Shown: piece after piece, positions 34,062 through 46,099 of the stretch
Numbering within the stretch: position 1 is the first letter of the stretch
Layout: each line of letters begins with the position of its first letter
DNA from: Trametopsis cervina
Lineage: Eukaryota > Basidiomycota > Agaricomycetes > Polyporales > Irpicaceae
DNA length: 64,000 bases
Assembly: GCA_022385755.1 (NCBI GenBank)
Contig: MU278364.1
Location: 62,001-126,000 of the forward strand
Direction: 5' to 3'
Position numbers and translations under genes: made by a program
The notes under the pieces: model-generated
What the model saw: only the letters and a program-made list of their open reading frames with translations
Told to the model about the DNA's origin: nothing
Database searches by the model: none

Positions 34062-34356
34062 AGCAGCGTGCGCAGCAAGGCCTGTTCGTGGTGGTAGTAG
34101 ACAGAGTTTGGATGATCGCGTTCTCGCTGTGGCGGCAAAGTCTGGCAATTGAACGCGATTCACGTGCGCGGGTTAGGGTTACATTTGTGACGCGTCTACT
34201 GCGCGCCTGGCCACAGCTCTCGTCAGCGCAAACCAAAACCAACGCGCTGAGCCACACAGCGACTACATGCTCTCAATCTGTTGATACACTACTATCTCTC
34301 GTCGTTTGTACGCACTCCGCCCGTTAAACATATCTGAAAGGACCGTTGTCCGACCA

Positions 34357-36370
34357 ATGTCTCTGTCAAGCTATCTTGTCACGGATGACTTGACTGTCAT
34401 ACTGGGTCTGGCTGCTGCAGGCCTATTTCTTCTCCACAATCTCTATAAACCACAGTCACTCGTTCATCCTATCTTATTAGGTCGACAGAGTGATGTCGCC
34501 CGGGTGCGCAACCCCGGAGAAAGTGCTGTCTATCGAAACTACAGTACAGGGATGATGGGCAGAGTACGTCTTATGGAGGGCGTTCGTGGATAGCAGGCGC
34601 TCACGCATGCGTATGCGTAGTTTCCAGTTAGGCCCAACAAAGAGCAACAGCTGCTCAAAGACTTGGTCCGACCGGAGCTGGACAACCCAAGAACTCTGTG
34701 GTCGAGGAAGGTGAGCACAACAACCCGCCCATCCTGCAGACTTCTCTGACATTTGTACCAAGATCACGAACCCAGAGTTGCTTAAAAGGGTTTCTGCTTT
34801 TGGCACAGGACTTATCAAAGTCGTGGGTCTTGTTCCCCAAGATTCGAATGTTTTACTTCTTTTGAATGATGGACTAGGTAAGAACTTTATTTTGACCTCC
34901 CAATGCTTATGTGCTGAGATAATGTAGAATTCTTGATTGCGGACTTGGCACTGAGCTTGCACTCCATACCATCTTTCACACTAACGTCCAGTGCTCTCTT
35001 ATCCCAAGTTCTCGATGACCACCCGCCGTCTGCTATTATTACGCACGCAAGTTTCTTGCCACAGCTGTTAGAACTGGTGTACGACGCGAACGAGGACTCA
35101 CACCATACCATCATAGTGGTCGGGGATCCAGACGAGAAGGTTTTGCGTAGCTCCGGGCAGGCTCGATTGTTGCGCTGGGACGACATCGAGGGACAAGGCG
35201 CTGGGACAGAGCCAGTCCAAACACCCGCCCCTGGTTCGTGTACAAACTCTACCAACCCGCATGTCGCTGACTGATAGTTGCTAGAACCGAAGGAGGTTTT
35301 CACCGTCTCCTTCTATTCAACTCCCAGCGGCGAACTCCACGGTGCACAGTTGACTCACGAGAACATCACCGCAGGTATCACGGCTATTCGTGCCCTATTG
35401 CCAAGCTCTGGATCCCTATCAGCCTTAGACACTTTAGTTTCCTCGTACTCCTTGTCGAGTGCATTTGGTCGCGCAGTTGCATACACTGCCATCTTTGAAG
35501 GCACCAATTTTGCAACTCTTGCCAGCTCTAAGATCATTGACACTGATGCCGGTATGTATTTACGACTATTGACATGCACTAATGTTGCTGACTTGTCTCC
35601 AGACGTTGCTCGAGACCTGTCCGATTTGCAGACTACGGAGCGCTATCCTATCCCATCGCCCACCGTGCTTTTTGTACAACCTTCACACCTCAATGCCCTA
35701 ACTCAAGCCATCACACAGCACGCCAAGAGTTCCGGTCTACTGTATTCGATTGCATGGCGCCATAAAATGTCTAACATGCTTGAGGGGTTCATGACCAAGC
35801 TGAGTTTGTGGGATAGATTCATCTTCGATCCCGCCAGGGTTGCTGTTCTTGGGAAAGGGGCAGGTACAATACGGGCAATAGTCATCAGCGGAGGTCAGCC
35901 TTATTCTTGTTCGCGCTGTACGTTTTCTCACCGCACAAACTACAGGTGGTTTGGAGAGTCAGGCGCTTGCGCCGTCGCGCATCGCCCTTTCGATCCCCCT
36001 GATCAGTGCTTATACGCACCCGTTAGTGGCTGGGCCCGTGCTGGCCTCTCATCCGCTCGACCTACAAACACTCCCAGCTGAGGCGACACCCTCTTCATCT
36101 GCGTCTGCTGCAGACACTTACGCGTTTACCTATCTTGCCCCTGTTGGATCTCCTGTAATCAATATCGAAGCAAAGCTCACCGGCCTCGATGATCAAGCCG
36201 TGGAGAATGGTGCTGACCCCATTGGCTCGCTATGGCTGCGTGGCCCAAGCGTCGGCTCGTTGCTAGATGTGGAAGAAGCTGAAGGCGAAGGCAAAGGATG
36301 GGTCGAGACGGGTCACAAAGCTAGAGTTCTGGCTAACGGCACGTTCAAGGTTGTTTCGGCGAAGCAATAA
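34357..36370 (+). CDS. ANL-superfamily (acyl-CoA synthetase-like) membrane protein, probably inactive
   Basis: It resembles AMP-dependent long-chain acyl-CoA synthetases across most of its length. It starts at ATG 34357 with one N-terminal membrane segment (DLTVILGLAAAGLFLLHNLY), as in membrane-bound acyl-CoA synthetases. Later family landmarks are LLLLNDGLEFLIADLALSL, VSFYSTPSGELHGAQLTHENI at about 35.3 kb, SSYSLSSAFGRAVAYTAIFEGTNF, SPTVLFVQPSHLNAL and GSLWLRGPSVG. Key parts are missing. The ATP-binding loop (normally TSGTTGxPKG) reads YSTPSGELHGA and lacks its lysine. The usual Asp of GW..TGD is changed (GWVETGHKA). The reading frame ends about 15 residues later at 36370, so the C-terminal lid domain with its catalytic Lys is absent. 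All exons are open, so this looks like a maintained non-catalytic protein rather than a broken gene; that is an inference. Confidence 0.7.
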
Positions 36371-36934
36371 ACACGGGGTCTACCTTGTTTCATTTCAACT
36401 CCGAGTGCCTGTATATGTCTTGACTGCGGTTGCCTGGTTTTGTTTCTATCTTATGCGATTTCTGCTGCCTGGTTCCTTCGTGCACACAATGTATTGGTCC
36501 GGCGAACGAGCTATAGAACTTCGTTAGATATGTTAGTGACATGCCTATGATCGGAGCCATCAGCAACTCAATACTTGCAACTATTGTGTATATGCATCTT
36601 TCAGGTGGCTATTGTCATCGGTTGCACGCAATGTATCCTGACTTGCGATGACCGAAAGTTTGGCCATGTAGCTGGCATGCTCAAAATTTGCGCACTATGG
36701 AAGCCTAAACTCTTGTACGTCTGAGAGGGTCGCTTTGACTTCGCAATGTGCTATGGCAGAGCAGGAAGAAAACCATCGAGTGCCTCTTCGCCCGTCGAAA
36801 TTGCTTTACGAAAGTTTTCTGGTGCTGGCCTGCGGCCCCGGGGTCCAGCTGGACCCCGAATACCTCCAGTTAGAGAACGCTTTGGAGTCGCTGAATAACT
36901 CTACCTTCATACCCTATTCTTCTCTTCCCACAAC
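36371..36934. other. Intergenic region
   Basis: 564 bases holding the 3' flank of the ANL-like gene and the leader of the acidic-protein gene. A 99-codon plus-strand frame at 36735-37034 overlaps the next start in another frame and is not called. Confidence 0.4.
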
Positions 36935-39602
36935 ATGTCCGTTACCACAGTTGTCGACTTTACTGACGCACAGATGCTCGACTATACTATGGACGGCGAC
37001 TTATCCATGCAGAACAGCCCGGCGGATTGGTTGACCATCGAGGCCACAATGGCAGACGACAACCCTGCGACGGATTATTCAGAAGCGATTGAAGTCGACA
37101 TGGAATTCACAGACGACCACGACGGGGAGATCACGGAATACGAGATGGCAGACGGCGCTGGCGACGATGATATCGATTACGACGGCGATACACAGTTCCA
37201 AGACGCGGAGGTCGAAGAGCATCTGCACGAGCTCCCTTCACTAGTAATGGAGTCTGCCCCCGACATCCCGCATTCTGATGACACTACGATCACATTACCG
37301 CCTTCTGTCGTAGATGGCCACTTTTCTGTTCCTCCGCTCGATCATGCTGAGTTTTTGGGGAGTATGATCCAATCGCCAGAGTATCAAAGCCATGTGGACG
37401 AAGTTGTCCCAGTACCCCCGCTACAAGCGGCAGACATCCCAGCATCCACAGCCAACGATACAGACGAGCTCTCAGCCTCGTTGCATGGTGCTGAAAGCTC
37501 GCCAGTTTCAGCGCAGCCTCCCTCCATATACGAGGATCCCACTGGCTTTGTTCTACAGCCTGAAACCCAAGTCGTTTCCGTAGATACGTTGGCAACAGAC
37601 CCCTTACACGGATCTGAAGAGGCGCAACCCGCAGTAGATGCGGCTGCGGTCGGTCAGGAGAAGGGGCAGGAATCTGTCGATGCCCCGACAACCAACCTCG
37701 AAAGCACTGAAGGCGAAGGGATCTATTTGGCCGAAACTGAGGACGTGGCTGGTGAAGACGCCAATGAACAATTGGATCCTCACGAGATTAGTGAAGGGGT
37801 GTATATCGACCCTCCGCCTGCGGTTTTGTTGTCCCTTCCAGCTTCTGAACATAACACCCTTTGCCTTTTCAATCACCCGGTCCCTTCATCTAGGTCACAG
37901 AGCCCTGAGCCTCCCACGTCGGGCTCTTCCGCAATGACAGTGATCTTACAGCAACACCCAACGTTGTACTACGAGCCACTAAACCGCGTGTTCGCGGCCT
38001 TGCGCCAAGAGCAGATCATATACAGTTCCCCTGAACTCTCTGAAAACGAGCTGGTGCTTGAGGCATACGACATGAGTTTGTCGATGGGGGAGGTAAGCTT
38101 CCCCTTATTATCAAACACGGCCCACTGACAGACCTTCTCCAGGATAACGTATATGCATCTCAAATTACGATTCATGACTTGAACGATACGCATGATCGAG
38201 TCGGTTTGACAGGTCCCCTCCGTCTTCGTCTTTCATCCACCCCTCGTTTCATTACGCGGTATCATGCTCTTCGCGACCAGATTGCCCAAATTGCGCTGAA
38301 CGCCGACGATAATGATCGAGCCTCTGCAGTGGTGGCTCAAGAGCAGAGCAACTCAAGTAAGTGGTATCGATCGGTGGTCAGTACACAGCTAAGACGTGCC
38401 TGTACGTCTTTAGGTTCTAATGAGGCAGGCGATACCGACGCAAGTGAGCAAACCAAATCCGGTGACCCGGAGGGTACAGAACGCGAAGACGAGCCACCGC
38501 AAGATGACCAAAACCAAACAGACCCTATCATCGCTGAGCAAGAACGTGACCAGAGCCTGGGTGAGCCGGAAACTCGGCATGCTGAAGACATACCTTCAGA
38601 CGAACATGCTCAGTCAGACAATGTGTCTGACAATACGCCGGAAGCTCACAGTGCCGTGAATGAGTATGGTACTGAGCTTACAGAGGAAGAAGCCGCTGAA
38701 GGCCTCGACGCTGATGAAGTTCACCACTCCGCTGATGCTGAGGAGGGTGGTGACTACACGGAGTACGCAGAAGATGTTCCCGATGACGATGACGATCCCA
38801 ACGAATTGCCCGTGGATCCCGTCGAGCTCGCAGAAGATGGTCGTGACGATACAAATGCCGACAACTTGGCCCTGTACGACCAGCTTGACGATGGTGAAAC
38901 TCTCGAGTCATCAGTGTCACGGCCTGCCTCAGGCGACGATGGTAAGCGTTGTTGTATCTGGTGGTTCTACGTACTGATACTGGTTCCGCAGAAACTAAAG
39001 CAGAACCATCAGCGGATAATGTCGCACCGGCCGTTGTCCGGTCAGACGAAGGTCCGTCTTTATATTTGCTGTATATATAATATTACTAATCATCTAATTG
39101 TAGTGGCTTTAATTGAGGAAGAGCAGGAATATGTAGATGACGCCGCTGACCATGACACTGAGGCAGATTCCGAAAATGACGATGGCCTATACGGTAAGTC
39201 GGTATAGTCCTGTGTATTGAACACGGGCTTATAGGACATTGCAGATTTTGATGACTCTCCTGACGGACAAGAATACCTCAGCTCAGGGTCATATGCCAAT
39301 GATAATTGGGACGAGTTGGAAGACGTAGAACCCCTTGACACCGAACATGCTAACGATGATACGCACTCAAAACAATCCTCTGAGACACTGTCCACCCTAT
39401 CTAAACGTTCTCGAGAAGAGGATGACGAGGATGAAGATGGGGACGAAGACACCTCTCCAGGGACACCAGGTAAGATTGTCAATATGCATATTCGCTACCC
39501 TGTGCTGAGACGGGATCTAGATCTTAAGAGGATTCGCACACGTTGAGATCTACAGGTCCCTGGTCTCCACTTTTTCTTCTCTGGCGGATGGCCTGTGCTT
39601 GA
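36935..39602 (+). CDS. Very acidic hypothetical protein with a short conserved-looking core
   Basis: I do not recognise the family. A long first exon from ATG 36935 to about 38091 is followed by at least five more exons, the last ending TGA at 39602; the final splice is uncertain. More than half of the protein is disordered-looking and rich in Asp, Glu, Ser and Thr. A folded-looking core spans the first intron at 38092-38141: TLYYEPLNRVFAALRQEQ, ENELVLEAYDMSLSMGED, then VGLTGPLRLRLSSTPRFITR and YHALRDQIAQI. The C-terminal part (SKRSREEDDEDEDGDED) combines basic and acidic runs, as in nuclear chromatin-associated proteins. It may work with histones or other basic partners, but this is inferred only from charge. 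Confidence 0.65.
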
Positions 39603-40183
39603 TACATGCAGCTGCTGCGCTGTGCTCTAGACGACGAAGGGTTTGCAGTGGGATATTTCACAGGTGCTTTATGGACAGACGCGACAGCGTCGCAGAAGGC
39701 TTGTCGCCGTGAATCTAGGACACAGGTTAAGTACCACCGTTGCCGTACTGACTTCTCACAGGTTTTACAATCACTTTCCTCTGGGCTTATGAAGGCTAAC
39801 GTTCACAGATGTAGTATGGCAAATATTTGATTGGGATCCTCATGGGTACTTTTCTGTAACATACATCAATATTCCTAATATGACGAGCACGTCGCCTTGT
39901 TCTTAAGAAGTATGAATGTTAGTGCATTTCGGGCAGCACCGCGACTGTAACAGTACGGTGCTACAGTGCTGAATGTGAAATGAATGACAGATGCAGATTT
40001 TAGCCGCTGTACAGGAATTGATCAGGCTCGGTCAAATATTGCATTTCCCTTGCTATTACGCTAGGGACTTCGCCACAGTCCTTCATGTCGACTTCGGTAA
40101 AATACACCTCAAGTGCCCCTGTATTTGCAACAATTCCCATCCCGAGGCCTTGAAGGTATACAGACACAACTAACTAAGTGGAA
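39603..40183. other. Intergenic region
   Basis: 581 bases between the acidic-protein gene and RPC82. No coding frame of note, no RNA gene and no repeat seen. Confidence 0.4.
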
Positions 40184-42333
40184 ATGACAGACACCAATAC
40201 ATCTAACTTGTGCGAGCAAATTGTACAAGCGCACTTTGGTCCTCTGACATCGGTATGCGGATCCCCGTCCCTGTGTAAGCCTGCGCTCATCTAGCTGTTA
40301 GAAAGTAGCGGCCGTCCTTCTACACCGAGGCCGCCTTCCTCTAAGCCAAATTGCACGCTTTTCGGGACTGAAGCCTCGCACTGTTCGAGCTGCAGTTATC
40401 GTACTTATTCAACACAACATACTCTGGCATGCTCAGAACGATGCGGACGGAGTGGTCTTCGAGTTCAATACGGACGAATGCCTTATGAGGCTGAGATATG
40501 GTCGTTATGTGTGGCAGGCGGAGCAGTCATTCGGGAAACCGGTATGTCTCAATCCACGAAGGCGGCTTCGCAGTAGCTTATGCATGTTGATATAGGGAGC
40601 AGAGATCGTTCAGCTAATCATGGATCACGGCAAGCTTCGACCACCAGAGATCATATCCCAACTTTCTATCTATGACCCCATTAAAGGTGCGTGCCTGTAA
40701 TTATGTCATAACACCACTCTCAGTATGTCTGTTTATATAGGACCTGCCATGTACGCGCAAGCATTGCATAATCTCGTGGAGAATTCGTACATCAAGCCCT
40801 CTACGATTCTAGCACATGTCTCCCCTCGCGATACACGGATTCGATACGAGGCTGAAGAGAAAGCAAAGATCTCTGGCTTTCCTACGGCGAAGCAACTAAA
40901 GGAGGCGAAGGAAGTTGCTTCTGCGCGTATTAGGCGAGAGGAAGATGAAGCAGAGAAAATAGGCATGGTGTGCATACCAATGATCAATCCGTATCTCAAT
41001 GATCCTCAATGTCGTATAGAAACGAAAAGCTAAAGATCAGCAGAGCGGACGTTCTGGAAAGGTATGTGAGCCAGCTAAGTATTCCTTAATCGTTCTAATT
41101 TTTGTCTGTCACACAGCGCAAAGCAGTGGAAGAAGACGTCGTTGACGTAGGTCATCACCAAACCATTACCTGCAGCCGTCTGTATTGATACGCTTCGCTA
41201 GGACACAGTATTTTTCCGCGTAAACTGTGAAAGATTCAACGTTCATATTCGTAACGGAGTACGTCCTCATTCTGGGATCTACCGGTACTTTATTCTCATT
41301 TGAGTAGATTATTGAGAACGCAGTACGCGAGCGATATAACGACCACGCTGCCCTTATCGTACGCGCTACACTTGAAGCAACAGCAGCAAAGCAACTGAAG
41401 CTGTCTGACATACGATCAGGTAATTGTCCTTGACTTGTTAGCATTCTCTGCTAAACAAGTCTGTGCGAAGATCCTACGTCGTTAGCCTCGATAGCAACGC
41501 AGCTTTCCGACGAACTCGATCTTTCAGAGGGCCTGGCTACGTCCTCCAAAAATGCTTCGCAAATGTCTCTGTTGAAAGACTACCTTGGGATCATGGCATC
41601 TGCCGACAATCCAACACCAGCCGGACGAGCATCGTCGTTCCTTTCGGTAAACGGTTCAAAAGTGCAAGTTGAGTTCGAAATCGTGGCTACTCGGTTACGT
41701 AAACGGATATTAGAAGCGATTGCGCGAGAACGGCACGGAGACGAATCCGTCAGAATTCTAAGTCTGTTATTGAGTACGGGAAAAATGGATGAAAAACAAG
41801 TGAGTCGCCCGTTGATTGCACTACTCCGCACTTCTGAACATTGCCTTCAGATCTCGAAAGTTGGGATGATGGGCCCCAAGGACGTACGACCATTGCTCTC
41901 TGTGATGTCTGCCGAGTCTCTCGTCAGCCTACAAGAAGTTGCAAAAAGTGCTGACAGGAATCCTACACGAACCTTCTTCCTATGGTCAGTTATCTGGATT
42001 TTCATCGAACGCTGGTACTTATGGCATGTACGTAGGTACGTGGACTTGCAGAAGGCCTACACGGTTGCTATAGGGGACCTGTATAAGACTCTATATAACG
42101 TTTCTAGGCGCAGACAAGTGGAGGAAGAGGAGCCGGTGCTGCGTGCTGTGCTTGAAAAAAGGCAGCGAAGTGATGTCAGCCAGGACGAGGAGAGACTATT
42201 GACAAGAAACGAGCGAGAAGTTCTAGCGAGGTGGGAGAAGAAACGAGAGAAGTTAACAGTGTTGGAGATGCGAGTAGAAGAGTCTGTCTTTATACTGCGG
42301 GACATGTGTACTTTCGTGGCGAACGACGAATAG
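40184..42333 (+). CDS. RPC82: RNA polymerase III subunit RPC82 (RPC3)
   Basis: Subunit of the RPC82/34/31 subcomplex, which RNA polymerase III uses for promoter opening at tRNA and 5S genes. Start ATG at 40184 (MTDTNTSNLCEQIV), stop at 42333, at least eight exons. The winged-helix repeats are visible: LTSKVAAVLLHRGRLPLSQIARFSGL in the first two exons, FGKPGAEIVQLIMDHGKLRPPEI next, then the conserved FNVHIRN block followed by VRERYNDHAALIVRATLE, and the last winged helix VRILSLLLSTGKMDEKQISKVGMMGPKDVRPLL. The C-terminal YVDLQKAYTVAIGDLYKTLYN and LTVLEMRVEESVFILRDM match the family end. An intron at about 41983-42035 must be removed, although the frame stays open through it. No defect was seen. 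Confidence 0.9.
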
Positions 42334-42743
42334 GCGTCAAGTCATAACACGGGTATATGCAGTAATCTACAGGGAAAGCCGTTCCTATCTTTCATCTAAA
42401 AACGAGGAACCCAATGCTACACAACCACAAGTCGCCACACATGCGTGTGATAATGGCAGCCTCATCGTGGCGGTCCAAAACGTGCTAGACTGTCCTCAAT
42501 CTGGGATCTATAGTAGGACACACGTGACAGGGCGGGTGACGCAAAATTAGAGTTCAGTAAACAGAACGCGTAAACGGGGTCATGTGATCGTGACGCGACG
42601 GTACCCTATATATTGGAGCGGCATCTGGCCTCGCATTGCCACCTACCCCCTAAGTTCTGAGCCCTCGTTCCGTCCCTCCTATTCCGCTTCACCCATCAGA
42701 TCCTTCCATCATTCAGCTCCATATTCTCAAGTCCGTATTGTCA
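42334..42743. promoter_or_regulatory. Intergenic region with H1 promoter
   Basis: 410 bases with no ORF of note. It includes TATATATT at 42607-42614 and a C/T-rich stretch before the H1 start codon, common in fungal housekeeping promoters. Confidence 0.45.
42607..42614 (+). promoter_or_regulatory. Putative TATA box of histone H1 gene
   Basis: TATATATT, 129 bases before the ATG at 42744, with a pyrimidine-rich block between the two. Confidence 0.45.
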
Positions 42744-43737
42744 ATGGCTGCCACTGACGCAAAGGCCAAGAAGTCCACGAGGGCTACCACGAAGACCTCC
42801 ACCAAGGCAGTCACCAAACCCGCTGCCAAGACTAAGGCGGCTGCAAAGCCCCCTAGCAAGTCCGCTAAGCCTGCTAGCAAAACTACTGCTGCCAAGCCTG
42901 CTGCCGCTCATCCATCATGGAAGGATATGATCAAGGTATATCTCTCTCTCGAAACAATTGGTACTTCGTATGTTGATATTGTACTATAGGAATGTATTGT
43001 GGCCCACCCTGAAGAGGCGCGTGCTGGTGTTTCACGCTCAAGTATCAAGAAGGTTAGTTGCACGCACATTATTCCTTCGTTAGTGGTCTAATAGACTGGA
43101 TAGTTTATCGAAGAGAAGTACAAGCTGGAGATGACGGGCCTCCAGACATCGCAGTTGAACCGAGCGATTGCGACCGGTGCCGACGAGGGCATATTCTCTC
43201 TTCCCAAGGGTCCCTCAGGCAAGGTTAAGCTTGCTCCCAAGAACAAGGCGGCTCCTGCGAAGGAGGTAAGCCGAGGCATGTGCCCTTGTACGATCTTGCT
43301 CTTACAACTCGCCACAGAACGCAAAGCCCGCATCAACAAAGGCCGCAGCCCCTGCTCCCAAGAAGACGCCAGCTGAGAAGGCGGAGAAGGTCGTTAAGCC
43401 TGTGAAGCCTGCCGCCGCCAAATCTGCCCCGAAGAAAAAGGCTGTATCTACCAAGAAAGAGGCTGCTCCGAAGAAGAAGGCCACAGCTAAGACGGACAAG
43501 AAGCAGGTATGTCCGATCTTCTCTTAGGTCTACAAACTGCTCACAGTAGATGTCCAGGTGACGGCAAAGGTTGCTGCCGCCAGCAAAGCCAAGAAGGCAG
43601 CTACGATGGGATCCACTCGCCGCAGCGGTTCAAGGAAGTCTACCGGAGGATCAGGTATGTTGTTCTACGCATATCGCACTTTGCAGCTTGCTCACCATCT
43701 TCTAGCTGTTTCTGTGTCTACAAATAAAGCACGATGA
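42744..43737 (+). CDS. Linker histone H1
   Basis: Linker histone that binds nucleosome entry/exit DNA in the nucleus. Start ATG 42744 (MAATDAKAKKSTRA); five introns; stop TGA at 43737. An N-terminal Lys/Ala/Pro-rich tail is followed by the H15 globular domain: HPSWKDMIKECIVAHPEE, then GVSRSSIKKFIEEKYKLEMT, and LNRAIATGADEGIFSLPKGPSGKVKL. The C-terminal tail has many Lys/Ala/Pro repeats (APKKTPAEKAEK, APKKKAVSTKK, and so on) and ends SVSTNKAR. The composition and the single H15 domain identify it firmly. Intron-containing and polyadenylated-type H1 genes are normal in basidiomycetes. Confidence 0.95.
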
Positions 43738-44538
43738 GCGCCTCCGACGATCTTTATCTTTCCTCCATTTCTCTCTGCTCCCTACTGTTGGCGATTTACT
43801 ACTACATTATTGTCCTTCTCTTTCGCCACCTGCCTTGCACGTACACCTCCCGTGTAGTATCCCCGGTTCTGTAGTTTGGACTTGTGTTGGTCTCTTCCTG
43901 TATCGCTTGTATCACTTATCTATTCTCGACTGCAATGTATTCTCGTGTCATCCCGTGTCATCTTGTCACTTCGTAGCGTTCCCAGCACTGGTACTAAGAG
44001 GTGAGCAAGGACTCGTTGCCGACATCATGTGACGTGGGCGCCAAAACCGCAGGACTGGAGTTGCCCCTCCTTTACTCTCTGTCTTGTTACTGGTACTGAA
44101 ACTGACTTCGACGGCATTGGAAGTGCTGAGCATCACCCCTTGCGCAGATCGCATCCTCTGGCTATTCTGAGTATTGAAGCTTGCTATGTTAGCCAGAGTC
44201 CTTGATCAAGCTGCTAGCCCTGTCGATTAATCAGCCTACGAAGCCATTCTGGGTGCCCCATAGGTATGTTGACCTCTTTGTTATTCTTTATGAAGGTTGC
44301 ACATGCTCACTACGTCAGCTGAGTGTATTATCGCAAGCCATGAGCCAGAATACCAGCCCCGTGGTCTAGTTTCATCCATTTCGCCGCTTTGTGCACTCTT
44401 CCCAACTTCTGCGATGGCATACCGGGTCTTATGAAGTACGACAAAAAACACATGTGCAGCCTACGCACAGATATAAATGTGCGTTTACTTTTACAATCCC
44501 TTGACGATGCTTGTTCACGACGTCGGAAATCTACGTAG
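43738..44538. other. Intergenic region
   Basis: About 800 bases: the pyrimidine-rich 3' flank of H1, then sequence without a convincing gene. First exons of the locus at 44539 may lie in the last 150 bases. Confidence 0.35.
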
Positions 44539-45541
44539 AGGTCGCACAGCACAGCCTCTGATGACTCTACGAGATTGCACCATCCCGCCTTCCCGGCTTC
44601 ATGCGCAATCTACACGTTCGTGCGTCTGCTGCTCATCGTTGCGAGAGCATTGGGGCTTGATCCTGCGAGCAATGGGACTTATATCATGTGGGTTTACTCA
44701 CGGCCAATAACTGGTAAGCCGTCATTAAGAAAGGGGCTACCACCATATCCATCTACGTTTCTCATTCATATGTTGATCAGAAGCAGGATTTAAACCGCTT
44801 TGCCAGCGAATGCACCCATCTTTGAACCAGAACCATATTTCGCAGCTCTGTCATTTCAGAAGCGACGATGAAAAGCTCACCGTAGCGTACATCAGTGAGG
44901 GACAAGACGAGGTATAACGTCACACTTTCATTTATGCGATGTAAGTTCAGTAACCGACGCTAGTGACATCTGTCTGATTGCGTTTTTTCAGGCGCGTACC
45001 AGGCTGATAAACTCTGTCCGTCTGTGTGAGCTCGCAGTGTCTCAATTAGGATGCACTGTGAACGCACAGACAGACGGAGGCACGGTTGTCCTGGTGCGAG
45101 CTTCGGTATGGTGTGCCCTGTGCAACACAAAAAGGTGTATTTTCTGTATGGCTTGCATGTGCATAGGGCTGAATAGGCCGTGTATACAGGTCGATGCGAT
45201 AATCCAGGCCAAGCCGCTCTACCGCGGTCCTATGAAAGGCAAGGTACCCGGTTCTTCGGTTAGCACCGAGATTGGAACTGCCGTACTCCACGCCATTGTT
45301 TCAGGGAGCCGAGCTTCTTCCCCGGACTGTTACAATGCTTGCAGCGGCTTCGCTGTTCTTACAGTGCCACAGTACCGCGGCGGAAGCAAAGGATTAATGC
45401 CCTTATGTGAGTGGCTGTTTACTTGTGGCTATGCGCAGGCAGGTGACGGGAGGATACTGCGCTTCGAAGACAGGCGGTCGGCTCAGCAGAGCCGCTGGCC
45501 ATCCATCACCTGAATTGGCTCACGACCGTTTGCTTCCCTGA
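44539..45541 (+). CDS. Unrecognised multi-exon gene (ends uncertain)
   Basis: Not recognised. Exons that join in phase can be read from a TAG acceptor at 44538: one with CAIYTFVRLLLIVARALGLD and IMWVYSRPIT ending near 44713; one with LCHFRSDDEKLTVAYISEG to about 44911; one with LINSVRLCELAVSQLG and GGTVVLVRAS ending near 45108; and one from about 45191 with KPLYRGPMKGKVPGSSVST. Splicing at about 45409-45440 would give TGGYCASKTGGRLS and a stop at 45541. Reading through instead stops at 45513. Another exon-like frame (PPIVTDTPGMRVASSATH) lies at 45617-45839, so the gene may extend further. The start codon was not found. It could be a fast-evolving lineage-specific gene or a decaying one. Confidence 0.35.
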
Positions 45542-45841
45542 GGAATGACAGAATTGGGAGGTGTGTTTGTTCCACGATTGGGCATGACCGCGATGATTGT
45601 TACAATTCATAACGCAGCCGCCGATTGTGACCGACACCCCCGGCATGCGTGTCGCAAGCAGTGCCACTCACACAATTCGCCTCCTGCCTCGTGTGTATCG
45701 TGTCATACGTCGCGCGCACACAGAGTCGGGACCGACCGGGAAAGGTACATTGTTTGTACCTTGTTTACTGATGGTGGAGTACGAACCTGGGCGAGCGGAG
45801 TTTAAAGATAAGAAAAAAAGGAGACTCGGTGCGTTTTAGGT

Positions 45842-46099
45842 TGCGTCATCTGAGATCCTGGCTGCGGCCATCAGTCTAGTTCATTTTGGGCACCGCTCAG
45901 GCGCGGTTACCAATGTTCCCAATCTCTCCTCGCGTCTCTCCTGTTCTTCCTCTCCCTCCCAACTCACACCGACCACTTTCCTCCGCCCACGCTTTTCGTT
46001 CCCTCCCCTTCCTACATTCCGACAACGCACCTTTCACCCTGCCGCTGGACGACGTACTAGACCTAACGAACAATCCCCGCTTTTAATGATCTGCGCCGC
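45842..46099 (+). promoter_or_regulatory. Leader of the Gds1/APSES gene with a possible upstream ORF
   Basis: Pyrimidine-rich leader. An ATG at 45913 opens a 57-codon frame (MFPISPRVSPVLPLPPNS...) that ends TAA at 46084-46086, 13 bases before the main ATG at 46100 and in a different frame. Its codons look coding-like. If transcribed in the same mRNA it would act as an upstream ORF and lower translation; an alternative first exon is also possible. Confidence 0.4.

Noticed and set aside
34477..34962. 161-codon minus-strand ORF
   Set aside because: It is the shadow of the ANL-like gene, whose plus-strand exons have consistent splicing and family motifs.
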